Shown here: positions 1 to 6,053 of the stretch, in pieces
How positions within the stretch are numbered: position 1 is the stretch's first letter
Layout: each line of letters opens with the position of its first letter
From: JBBPYC01 sp038200275
Lineage (GTDB): Bacteria > Pseudomonadota > Gammaproteobacteria > Burkholderiales > Burkholderiaceae_C
NCBI GenBank assembly: GCA_038200275.1
Contig: JBBPYC010000104.1
Location: 1 to 10,457, forward strand
Direction of reading: 5' to 3'
DNA length: 10,457 bases
Position numbers and translations under genes: made by a program
The notes under the pieces: generated by a model
The model's database searches: none
Told to the model about the DNA's origin: nothing
The model's input: only the letters and a program-made list of their open reading frames with translations

Positions 1-19
1 CCTTGGAAATGTCTCTCAT
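1..19 (-). CDS. Possible start of a minus-strand gene cut by the window edge
   Basis: Reading leftward, an ATG at 19-17 is followed by codons for M-R-D-I-S-K before the window ends. A purine-rich stretch (GAGAAG, 27-22) lies just upstream and could act as a weak ribosome binding site, although it is rather close to the ATG. The main reason to list it is context: a copy of the TGTGCG-type palindrome (90-105) sits about 70 bases upstream, as it does in front of the other genes in this cluster. The product cannot be named from six codons, and the call could be spurious. Confidence 0.28.
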
Positions 20-226
20 GTCTTCTCGTTGAAATCTGGTGGCTGACGTGGATCGCCCGGTAAAGTTAGACCACCGACGCCGCGTCGTCTGCACGTCAGC
101 GCACACACGGAGTCGCCTCACCGCGCGCTCCGGACTGCATCATCGCGACGATCTGCGCGTAGCTTTGGCGATCGGCTTCGGAGCGGCCGCACGCGTCGGC
201 TTCAAGTCCCCGGCGATTGAGCACCG
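20..226. other. Gap with an operator-like site and a small unidentified frame
   Basis: No convincing gene is present. On the minus strand a stop-to-stop frame from about 238 to 97 reads like protein (it contains AFLTVLNRRGLEADA and ends ...GEATPCVR). It has no good start or ribosome binding site and I do not recognise it. It may be the remains of the sequence that replaced the 3' part of the truncated gene at 227-706. A copy of the cluster's palindrome lies at 90-105. Confidence 0.4.
90..105 (-). promoter_or_regulatory. CRP-type palindrome, degenerate copy
   Basis: On the minus strand the sequence reads TGTGCG-CTGA-CGTGCA. The left arm and the CTG spacer match the other three copies in this window; the right arm matches 4 of 6 positions. 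It lies about 70 bases upstream of the possible start codon at 19. The role as a binding site for one of the neighbouring Crp/Fnr proteins is inferred. Confidence 0.4.
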
Positions 227-706
227 TCAGGAACGCCGAGCCACCCAGCTCTCAGGGAAGCCCCGATCGCATCGACCCACGGTTTTTTCCACTCCCTGCA
301 GTGCCAGCCGGCGTGCGTGTTGTTCACCGGAATGCGCTTGCGCCAAGGCCGACCGCAATGCTTCGATCGTCTCTTGGCTGCGCTGCGCCTGTTGGAGGAT
401 CAGCGCATGCAACCGGTCCAAGTCGAGCAGGCATTCGGCAATGTCGATCGGCGCCTCGCCGCCGGCATCGCTGTCTTCTCCGTCGCCGCCAGCGGCCATC
501 CTCAAGGAGCGGCAAGCCGATTGGCCCGCAGCCCGCTCAAGCCGCGCACGCAGTGCGCGCGACAGCAACTCAAGGTCGCAGACCTGCATGACGCGCGTCG
601 GCGCAATAGCCGATGCGGCTGCGGCGCCGGGGCGCAGAAGCGCCCCGATGTCAGCCGCCTGACGAATCAATCTGGACATACGTGCCTCCGCGTATCCGCG
701 CCTCAT
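227..706 (-). pseudogene. Truncated protein, probable N-terminal stub of a GGDEF diguanylate cyclase
   Basis: The preferred start is the ATG at 706, because AGGA at 718-715 stands 8 bases before it. An in-frame ATG at 808 has no such site and would swallow the palindrome at 792-807. From 706 the product is about 159 residues. Residues 8-60 are hydrophilic (RMSRLIRQAADIGALLRPGA), and a helical region with LLDLDRLHALILQQAQRSQ then runs to RRLAL at residues 132-136. In GGDEF proteins of this style, a coiled coil ending in R-x-L-A-L is normally followed by H-D-x-L-T-x-L-P-N-R and the cyclase domain. Here it turns into Q-G-V-E-K and an unrelated tail that stops 25 codons later, so the catalytic domain is missing. 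The break is near position 300. The family assignment rests on this short match alone. The gene lies 129 bases downstream of the Crp/Fnr gene at 836-1543, on the same strand. Confidence 0.5.
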
Positions 707-791
707 GACCATTTCCTGACCTGCCCGCACCAAGATCCTTTGGAAACCCCTGCGCGGCCAAAGAGTGAGCGCCGCGCGCAGCGGCTTTGTC

Positions 792-807
792 TGTGCGCTG
801 TCGCACA
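792..807. promoter_or_regulatory. CRP-type palindrome TGTGCG-N4-CGCACA
   Basis: The sequence is TGTGCG-CTGT-CGCACA with perfect 6-base arms. TGTG and CACA are 8 bases apart, the same spacing as in the classical CRP site (TGTGA-N6-TCACA). It lies 85 bases upstream of the preferred start (706) of the truncated gene and just after the stop of the Crp/Fnr gene at 836. A Crp/Fnr-family protein binding here is inference from arm sequence, spacing and neighbours. Confidence 0.6.
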
Positions 808-835
808 TAAGCAGCGTCGCTGCAAGCGCGTGAAC

Positions 836-1543
836 TCAACGCAGAACTGAGCCGTAGGTGAGCTGATCGGCTGCGTAGCAGCCGCAGGCGGCCGCTTCCA
901 GACCCGCCCGGTCAAGCACCTTGAGCTCGCCGCGGTGGTATTCGATCAGGCCGCTGCGCTGCAGCCCTCCGGCGGCCGACGTGACGCCGACGCGCCGCAC
1001 ACCCAGCATGTATGCGAGGAACTCGTGCGTCACGCGGAAGTGGTCTGCGTGCGCGCGGTCCTGGCTCATCAGCAGCCAGCGCGCCAGCCGTGGGCCGATC
1101 TGGTGGAAACGCAGGCACGCCGTGGCAGCGGCAAGCTGCGCCATCAGTACGTACAGATAACGGTCGAGGGTTTTGCGCAGCGCAGCGCTGCGGGCCAGTT
1201 CGGCGCGGAACGCGGCCGCGTCCACACGCCACGCTTGGCCGCCGCCCGGTAACACGGCGCGCAGCGGTGCCGTCACCACGCCCAGCACCAGATGCGCGCC
1301 GAGCATGCCTTCCCGGCCGATCATGCCGACTTCGACCCCGGGGCTGCCGTCGATCAGCGAGACCAGCGAGATGAACCCGTCGACTGGGAACCAGACATGG
1401 TGCGCCTTGTCGCCGGGTTCGTACAGAACGGCGCCGAAGGTCAGCTCGACTGGCTCGCAGAGCAACAGCAGCCGCGCACGATCGGCCCGGGGCAACCGTT
1501 CGATCAGATAGTTCTGGACAGGGCTCAAGCTGCGCTTTTGCAT
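836..1543 (-). CDS. Crp/Fnr family transcriptional regulator (paralogue 1)
   Basis: A 235-residue protein, the usual size for the family. Residues 15-125 form the cyclic-nucleotide-binding-type beta barrel (VWFPVDGFISLVSLIDGSPG, then VGMIGREGMLGAHLVLG). The long dimerisation helix follows (about 120-145), then RLARWLLMSQDR and a winged helix-turn-helix at 171-213. The probable recognition helix is RRVGVTSAAGGLQRSG (183-198). There is no N-terminal cysteine cluster, so it is not an oxygen-sensing FNR with an Fe-S cluster. The canonical cAMP-contact residues are not evident, so the ligand is unknown. The C-terminal tail carries C220-x-C222-Y, as in the two paralogues in this window. The start is ATG 1543. 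Upstream spacing is 81 bases to the stop of paralogue 2, and this gap contains a perfect TGTGCG palindrome at 1580-1595, suggesting autoregulation or cross-regulation. The ribosome binding site is weak (GTGGG). Confidence 0.9.
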   Translation of the reverse strand: MQKRSLSPVQNYLIERLPRADRARLLLLCEPVELTFGAVLYEPGDKAHHVWFPVDGFISLVSLIDGSPGVEVGMIGREGMLGAHLVLGVVTAPLRAVLPGGGQAWRVDAAAFRAELARSAALRKTLDRYLYVLMAQLAAATACLRFHQIGPRLARWLLMSQDRAHADHFRVTHEFLAYMLGVRRVGVTSAAGGLQRSGLIEYHRGELKVLDRAGLEAAACGCYAADQLTYGSVLR

Positions 1544-1579
1544 ATGAGGCCCACTGTGCGCCTTGTGGGTGCATCCGAC

Positions 1580-1595
1580 TGTGCGTCAGCGCACA
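1580..1595. promoter_or_regulatory. CRP-type palindrome TGTGCG-N4-CGCACA
   Basis: The plus strand reads TGTGCG-TCAG-CGCACA with perfect arms. On the minus strand the spacer becomes CTGA, matching the other copies. It is centred about 45 bases upstream of the start codon of paralogue 1. A further isolated TGTGCG half-site lies at 1555-1560. Immediately beside the palindrome, ATAGCGC occurs twice in direct orientation (1595-1601 and 1606-1612, an 11-base period), so both copies would lie on the same helix face. Binding by a neighbouring regulator is inferred. Confidence 0.65.
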
Positions 1596-1624
1596 TAGCG
1601 CCGAAATAGCGCGATTCCCGCTTC

Positions 1625-2341
1625 TCAGGCGGCGATTCGGTCCGGCAGCAGCCGGTCGTACTCTTTCTTGACCACGGCGTAGCACTCGCAACTGCGGCGC
1701 TCAAGGCCTTCCCTCTCCAGCACCGTGATGTGCCCGCGCACGTAGCGGATGAGCCCGGCGCGCTGAAGACTGAGTGCGCCTTCGGTCACGCCTTCGCGGC
1801 GCACGCCGAGCATGTTGGCGATCAGCTCCTGCGTCATGACCAGCTCGCTGCCTTCCAGCCGGTCCAGGCTCAGCAGCAGCCAGCGGCACAACTGCTGGTC
1901 CAGCGAATGGTGCCGGTTGCACACAGCCGTCTGCGACATCTGCGTGATCAGCGCCTGGGTGAAGCGCAGCAGCAGGTGCATCACCGGCGCGCGCTTGAAT
2001 TCCTCCTTGATGACGGCCGACTTGAGCCGAAAGCCGTGCCCCGCGCTTTGTACGACCGCACGGCTCGGCGTCGATTCGCCGCCCATGAACAGCGAGATGC
2101 CAACAATCCCTTCGTGCCCGATCACCGCGATCTCGGCGGAAGCGCCGTCTTCCAACACGTACAGCAGCGACACGATCGCGGTGGTCGGGAAATAGACGTG
2201 GTCGAGCGGTACGCCCGATTCGTGCAGCACCTGCCCGAGCGGCATGTCGACTGGTTCGAGCTGCGGCAGCCAGCGCGCCCATTCGGCCTCGGGCAGCGCG
2301 GCCAGCAACTGGTTGGTTTTTGGATCGGCAGCAGCAGCCAT
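1625..2341 (-). CDS. Crp/Fnr family transcriptional regulator (paralogue 2)
   Basis: A 238-residue protein. The N-terminal sensor barrel covers about residues 12-120 (VDMPLGQVLHESG 31-43, VYFPTTAIVSLLYVLEDG 49-66, SAEIAVIGHEGIVGISLFMGG 68-88). The dimer helix follows, then LCRWLLLSLDR (151-161) and the winged helix-turn-helix with MTQELIANMLGVRREGVTE (169-187). The R-R-E-G-V-T recognition region keeps a glutamate that paralogue 1 replaces with valine, so the two may not read identical sites. C218-x-C220-Y lies in the tail. The start ATG 2341 is supported by GGGAGG (2353-2348), 6 bases upstream. No Fe-S cysteine motif is seen. It is the complete version of the broken gene at 6054-6701 and aligns with it almost throughout. 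The head-to-tail arrangement with paralogue 1 suggests an old duplication. The effector is unknown. Confidence 0.9.
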   Translation of the reverse strand: MAAAADPKTNQLLAALPEAEWARWLPQLEPVDMPLGQVLHESGVPLDHVYFPTTAIVSLLYVLEDGASAEIAVIGHEGIVGISLFMGGESTPSRAVVQSAGHGFRLKSAVIKEEFKRAPVMHLLLRFTQALITQMSQTAVCNRHHSLDQQLCRWLLLSLDRLEGSELVMTQELIANMLGVRREGVTEGALSLQRAGLIRYVRGHITVLEREGLERRSCECYAVVKKEYDRLLPDRIAA

Positions 2342-2342
2342 G

Positions 2343-2419
2343 TCAGGCCTCCCATGAGAGTCGAGAAAGCACGTCCGGTCGCGGCAGGGTGCGGTTGAAA
2401 TTGTCCCAAAGTCTATCCA
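2343..2419 (-). CDS. Possible 25-residue leader ORF before Crp/Fnr paralogue 2
   Basis: An ATG at 2419 opens a 25-codon frame beginning MDRLWDNFNRTLPRPD and ending in SWEA. Its TGA (2345-2343) lies one base before the ATG of the regulator, so the ribosome binding site of the regulator is inside this frame. Such a layout could couple translation of the two. The frame's own ribosome binding site is weak (GGGCAG), and no homologue is known to me, so it may be chance open sequence. Confidence 0.25.
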
Positions 2420-2472
2420 TTTCTGCCCGGTCTAAGGCCGGTGGGCATCGAGCACGAACGCCGCAACGGCTA

Positions 2473-2488
2473 TGTGCGCTGCCGCACC
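2473..2488. promoter_or_regulatory. CRP-type palindrome in the divergent promoter region
   Basis: The sequence is TGTGCG-CTGC-CGCACC: left arm and CTG spacer perfect, right arm 5 of 6. It lies between the minus-strand regulator (start 2341) and the plus-strand exported protein (start 2586 or 2571), about 100 bases before the latter. It could therefore control either or both genes. The function is inferred. Confidence 0.5.
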
Positions 2489-2585
2489 GACAGCGCGCGC
2501 GCATCGCTGCGTAATGAAGCGGTCTGACCAGCCCACGAGCCGTCGTGGCCCGGCCAACCAAAAGCCAAACTTGAGGAACACCACC

Positions 2586-3098
2586 ATCAAAACATCCACC
2601 GCACTCGTACTCGCCCTGCTGGCCCCTGTAGCAGCCTGGTCGCAGCTGTCCGGCAGCCCGATCCCGGATTTCACCGCGACTGCGCTGACCGGTGAGAAGG
2701 TCAGCTCCGCCAAGCTGGTCGGCCAGCCGACGATTCTGATCGTCACGCCGACCAAAGATGCCGCCAAGGACACGCGCCTGTGGGTCGAGGCGCTGCGCAA
2801 GAATATCGACCAAAGCGCGGTACGCATCCGCGACGTGCTCGCGATCGACCTGCCGTTTTTCATGGGCGAGGAGGACGCGATCGGCCGCGCCAAGGAGAAG
2901 ATCCCGGCGCGCTACTACGACCAGACCTGGATCCTGACTGAGTCGAGCCTGGAAAGCGCACTGAACATTCCGCGCGACAGCGCCAAGGCGTTCATCTTCG
3001 TGCTGGATTCGCAGGGCAAGATCATCGCGCGTGCCGAGGGCGAGCCGACCAGCGCCAAGGTCAACGAGGTCGAGGCGGCGGTCCGCTCGACCAAGTGA
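2586..3098 (+). CDS. Exported thioredoxin-fold protein without redox cysteines; non-ATG start
   Basis: The mature part resembles the thioredoxin-like fold of peroxiredoxin/TlpA/YtfJ-type proteins: IPDFTATALTGEKVSSAKLVGQ followed by PTILIVTPT (beta strand), a helix with LWVEALRKNI, VLAIDLPFFMG, and AFIFVLDSQGKIIARAEGEP near the end. No cysteine is present, so it cannot act as a thiol oxidoreductase; a binding or structural role is possible. A signal peptide is clear: K-T-S followed by TALVLALLAPVAAWSQ, cut after about 20 residues. No ATG lies at the right place. GAGGA (2573-2577) stands 8 bases before an ATC at 2586 that would give a normal 170-residue precursor. The alternative is TTG 2571, which has no ribosome binding site. 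Longer in-frame extensions to an ATG at 2514 or a start at 2472 run through the operator region and would bury the signal sequence. The gene ends 40 bases before the desaturase and probably shares its transcript. Confidence 0.7.
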   Translation: MKTSTALVLALLAPVAAWSQLSGSPIPDFTATALTGEKVSSAKLVGQPTILIVTPTKDAAKDTRLWVEALRKNIDQSAVRIRDVLAIDLPFFMGEEDAIGRAKEKIPARYYDQTWILTESSLESALNIPRDSAKAFIFVLDSQGKIIARAEGEPTSAKVNEVEAAVRSTK

Positions 3099-3138
3099 AG
3101 CGCAGGTCGAAGCAGCGCCGAATGGTTGAGTCGCCGCC

Positions 3139-4482
3139 GTGAGCGCGATCGACGCCTTTACAACCTGGCATGACGCACTCGTCGGCTGGCTGGTGCATGG
3201 GCTTGCCGGCTTCAGCGGCTGGCAGATCGTGGGCTACACGCTGGTGATGACGCACATCACGATCGCTGCCGTGACGATCTTCCTGCACCGCAGCCAGGCG
3301 CATCGCTCGGTGGCGCTGCATGCGTCGGTGTCGCACTTCTTACGGTGCTGGCTGTGGCTTACAACCGGGATCGTCACGCGGGAGTGGGTGGCGATCCACC
3401 GCAAGCACCATGCGAGCTGCGAGACGGCGGAGGACCCGCACAGCCCGCAAACGCGCGGCATCGCGACCGTGCTGCTCCAGGGCAGCGAGCTGTACGCGGC
3501 GGCTGCAAAGGATGAGCGGATGCTCAATCAGTACGGCACCGGCACGCCTGGCGACTGGATCGAGCGCCGGCTCTACACGCCGCACAGCTGGCACGGCATT
3601 GGGCTGATGCTCGTGATCGACCTGCTGCTGTTCGGCGCGATCGGCGCCACCGTCTGGGCGGTGCAGATGCTCTGGATACCGATCACCGCGGCGGGCATCG
3701 TGAACGGCATCGGACACTGGTGGGGCTATCGCAATTTCGAAGTCACGGACGCAAGCCGCAACATCGTGCCGTGGGGCGTCCTCATCGGCGGCGAAGAGCT
3801 GCACAACAACCACCATACCTATCCGACGTCGGCCAAGCTGTCGGTCAAGCCGTACGAGTTCGACATCGGCTGGCTCTACATCCGCGGACTGGAGATGCTC
3901 GGCCTGGCGACGGTCCGCAAGACGGCGCCGCGGCTCAAGTTCGGCGCTGTCACGCCGGTCGCCGACGACAAGACGCTGGAGGTGATCATCGCCAACCGCT
4001 ACGAGGTGATGGCCGATTACGCGCGCAGCCTCCGTCGCGCCAGCCGCGCCGAGGTGCGTCGCCTGAAGAGCGAGGGGAGCACAGCCAGCGAGCTTGCCGA
4101 TATGCGAATGGCGCGCCGCTGGCTGCATCGCGATGACGACAAGATCCCGAACCACGTCAAGGCGCAGGTCGCGGGTGCGCTGGCGTCGAGCCCATATCTC
4201 GCCAAGCTGGTCGCGATGCGCGAAGAGTTGCGCATGCTGTGGACCCGCAAGAACGTCTCCGCCGAGCAGCTGGTTGCCGATCTGCAAGCGTGGCTCGTGG
4301 AAGCCGAGCAAAGCGGCATCGGCGCCTTGCAGCAGTTCGGTCTTCGACTGCGCGCTGTCTGCGAGTCTGAGCGTCGCGTTGGGTGTCCAGGTCGCAGCGG
4401 GGCGACGACCACGGCAACACGGGTCGACGATCTACGCAGATGTCGAGAGACAGCCCCATCTCCCCGCTTCGGGCAAAACTAG
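3139..4482 (+). CDS. Membrane acyl-CoA / fatty acid desaturase with C-terminal extension
   Basis: A 447-residue integral membrane di-iron desaturase that would introduce a double bond into acyl chains in the inner membrane. All three histidine boxes are present: HRSQAH (50-55), HRKHH (87-91) and HNNHH (222-226). H193 in GIGHWWGYRNF is the usual extra ligand. Hydrophobic segments lie at about 28-48, 68-80, 155-178 and 180-192. After the desaturase core comes the helical cytoplasmic tail normal for this bacterial subgroup (RYEVMADYARSLRRASR, then LVADLQAWLVEAEQSGI). In relatives the protein ends a few residues after the LQQFGLRLRA-like sequence (395-406). Here about 40 further arginine-, threonine- and proline-rich residues follow, with no domain character, suggesting a lost stop or a frameshift near 4355. 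The start is GTG 3139 with only a weak ribosome binding site. It follows the exported protein by 40 bases. Confidence 0.9.
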   Translation: MSAIDAFTTWHDALVGWLVHGLAGFSGWQIVGYTLVMTHITIAAVTIFLHRSQAHRSVALHASVSHFLRCWLWLTTGIVTREWVAIHRKHHASCETAEDPHSPQTRGIATVLLQGSELYAAAAKDERMLNQYGTGTPGDWIERRLYTPHSWHGIGLMLVIDLLLFGAIGATVWAVQMLWIPITAAGIVNGIGHWWGYRNFEVTDASRNIVPWGVLIGGEELHNNHHTYPTSAKLSVKPYEFDIGWLYIRGLEMLGLATVRKTAPRLKFGAVTPVADDKTLEVIIANRYEVMADYARSLRRASRAEVRRLKSEGSTASELADMRMARRWLHRDDDKIPNHVKAQVAGALASSPYLAKLVAMREELRMLWTRKNVSAEQLVADLQAWLVEAEQSGIGALQQFGLRLRAVCESERRVGCPGRSGATTTATRVDDLRRCRETAPSPRFGQN

Positions 4483-4768
4483 GATGCCGACGACGATGAT
4501 CGCCCTGCCCCGACAGACTGGTCCCGAGCGACGATCCCGTGATCTGCGCTTTGCCCACCTCTGCTTTGCCGGCAGCCAGATCAACATGGTCAGAACGATC
4601 TTGACGGTGCCAGTGGGCGAGCGCAGCGCTGGCGACGAAAGAGCGGTCCGCACTGCCGGCACTGGCGCCGCTTGAGATGATCTCAGCAGAGGTGGCCGGG
4701 GACCCGAATCCCAGGGAGGGCACTCGTTTGCTCAGCCCCCCGACGTCGAGGTCCCGAGGAGCAGGCAG
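4483..4768. other. Intergenic stretch without recognisable gene
   Basis: This 286-base gap separates the desaturase from the YihY/BrkB gene. Open frames exist on both strands, but none has a ribosome binding site or recognisable protein features, and they overlap one another. A strong GAGGAG (4756-4761) at the right end belongs to the downstream gene. I could not place a promoter or terminator with confidence. Confidence 0.5.
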
Positions 4769-5662
4769 ATGTCAATACTCGCGACGACCAGGCAGTTTCT
4801 GAAAGAGCTGTATCGGGCAACCGTTGAGGACGACATTCTCAACGGTGCTGCGGTGCTGGGCTTTTACCTGATGCTGGCGATCTTTCCGGCGATGATCTTC
4901 GTGCTGGCGGTTATCCCGTACTTGCCTATCGCGAACGTCGATCAGGCGATCATGCATCTGCTGAGCCAGGCGCTGCCCGCGAGCGCCGCCGACATGTTCT
5001 CAGGTGTCGTTGAACAGGTCACACAAGAACAACGTGGTGACCTGCTCTCGTTCGGTCTCCTCGCTGCGCTGTGGGCCACCTCCACCGGTATGTACGCAAT
5101 CATGCAGCAGCTCAACATCGCCTATGGCGTCGACGAGGGGCGCGGCTTCCTGCGGGCTCGGCTCGTGGCGATCGCACTGAGCCTGCTGTTCGTGGTGCTG
5201 GTGCTGGGCGGCTTCTCGCTCATCGTTCTGGGCGGTCAGATCCAGGAGTGGCTGGGCTCGCGTTTCGGCTTCGGCGACGCGCTGCTGGCCTTCTTCATCG
5301 TGTTTCGCTGGATGCTCATCCTGGCAGGGCTGCTGCTGGCGTTTTCCCTTATCTACTACCTTGCGCCGAACGTCGAGCAGAAATTCAAGTTCATCACGGC
5401 AGGCAGCGTCGTCGGCGTCGGCGTCCTTCTGGTCGCATCGCTGGCTTTTGCCTGGTACACCCAAAGCTTCGGTAACTACGCCGCCACCTACGGCAGCGTC
5501 GGCGCGGTCATCGTGCTGATGATGTGGCTCTACATTGCAGGGCTGGCCATCCTGTTTGGCTCGGAGATCAACGCGCTCATTGAACGACACGGCGCTGGCG
5601 ACAAGCAGAACGTCGGGAGTGCGATCGGCCAACGCAAGCGCGACGCCGACACGCGATCATAG
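4769..5662 (+). CDS. YihY/BrkB family inner-membrane protein
   Basis: A 297-residue polytopic membrane protein of the YihY/virulence factor BrkB family, full length for the group. The conserved N-terminal block is seen (DDILNGAAVLGFYLMLAIFP, 21-40), then GLLAALWATSTGMYAIMQQLN (96-116) and the hallmark C-terminal block YGSVGAVIVLMMWLY with FGSEINAL (241-270). About six hydrophobic segments are visible, at 27-50, 93-113, 132-156, 171-197, 209-230 and 243-265. The tail after 275 is hydrophilic and charged. The start ATG 4769 is well supported by GAGGAG 7 bases upstream. The biochemical function of the family is not settled; membrane transport or stress roles have been proposed, and the name BrkB comes from a serum-resistance gene in Bordetella. 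It stands alone, with no close partner on its strand. Confidence 0.93.
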   Translation: MSILATTRQFLKELYRATVEDDILNGAAVLGFYLMLAIFPAMIFVLAVIPYLPIANVDQAIMHLLSQALPASAADMFSGVVEQVTQEQRGDLLSFGLLAALWATSTGMYAIMQQLNIAYGVDEGRGFLRARLVAIALSLLFVVLVLGGFSLIVLGGQIQEWLGSRFGFGDALLAFFIVFRWMLILAGLLLAFSLIYYLAPNVEQKFKFITAGSVVGVGVLLVASLAFAWYTQSFGNYAATYGSVGAVIVLMMWLYIAGLAILFGSEINALIERHGAGDKQNVGSAIGQRKRDADTRS

Positions 5663-5733
5663 GCAGCGATGCAGCGAGCGGCCAGCGGAAAGCTATGGGC
5701 TGAGCTTTCACAAAGTCTCTGCGAGCTCGGACG

Positions 5734-5749
5734 CCGGCGACGGCGCCGG
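5734..5749. terminator. GC-rich hairpin between convergent genes
   Basis: CCGGCG-ACGG-CGCCGG forms a 6-base perfect stem with a 4-base loop. It lies 72 bases after the YihY/BrkB stop and just beyond the end of the minus-strand frame at 5757. There is no T-run on either side, so it is at best a weak or factor-assisted bidirectional terminator. A second inverted repeat, GAAAGCT...AGCTTTC (5688-5709, 8-base loop), lies between it and the YihY/BrkB stop. Confidence 0.3.
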
Positions 5750-5756
5750 GAGAGGC

Positions 5757-5975
5757 CTACACCACCGCGAAGGTCCCGACCGAGGTGGGTGTGAAGACGC
5801 CGGTGTACAGCCGCATTTCCACCGTGGCCGGTGGTTCAGGTTTGTCCACCTCAAGGCACTGGCCGTCAATGCGGGCGGCCAACATCTCTTGCAGGCGTGT
5901 GGCGTCCGGCCGTGCGCAGGCGTGGTGGCTGTCACGGCGGTTGCCGAGTTCGTTGCGGCCGCAAAGACGCGGCAA
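5757..5975 (-). CDS. Unidentified small ORF or gene remnant
   Basis: A 72-codon frame from a TTG at 5975. The reading frame is actually open back to the stop of the broken Crp/Fnr gene (about 6054). The sequence looks protein-like, with RLQEMLAARIDGQCLEVDKP and then VEMRLYTGVFTPTSVG near the end. Its third codon positions are GC-rich, as expected of coding DNA here. There is no clear ribosome binding site, and I do not recognise a family. It may be the C-terminal end of a longer gene whose start has been lost, which would fit the rearranged state of the neighbouring gene. Alternatively it is a genuine short gene downstream of the regulator. Confidence 0.35.
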   Translation of the reverse strand: MPRLCGRNELGNRRDSHHACARPDATRLQEMLAARIDGQCLEVDKPEPPATVEMRLYTGVFTPTSVGTFAVV

Positions 5976-6053
5976 TGACCGGGAACGCTCGGTGCGTAGC
6001 CTGGCCTGAGAGCGCTGGCTAGCGAGAGCGATGGTCTTCGCGGGCCGCCACGG

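Noticed and set aside
317..850. Long plus-strand open frame through the truncated GGDEF-type gene
   Set aside because: It is the complement of better-supported minus-strand coding sequence and has no ribosome binding site or recognisable protein features; high GC content makes such frames common.
3340..4311. 323-codon minus-strand frame inside the desaturase
   Set aside because: It is antisense to a gene with complete histidine boxes, has low-complexity arginine-rich composition and no known domain.
5688..5709. Intrinsic terminator after the YihY/BrkB gene
   Set aside because: The 7-base stem GAAAGCT/AGCTTTC is real, but it is AT-rich, has an 8-base loop and is not followed by a T-run.
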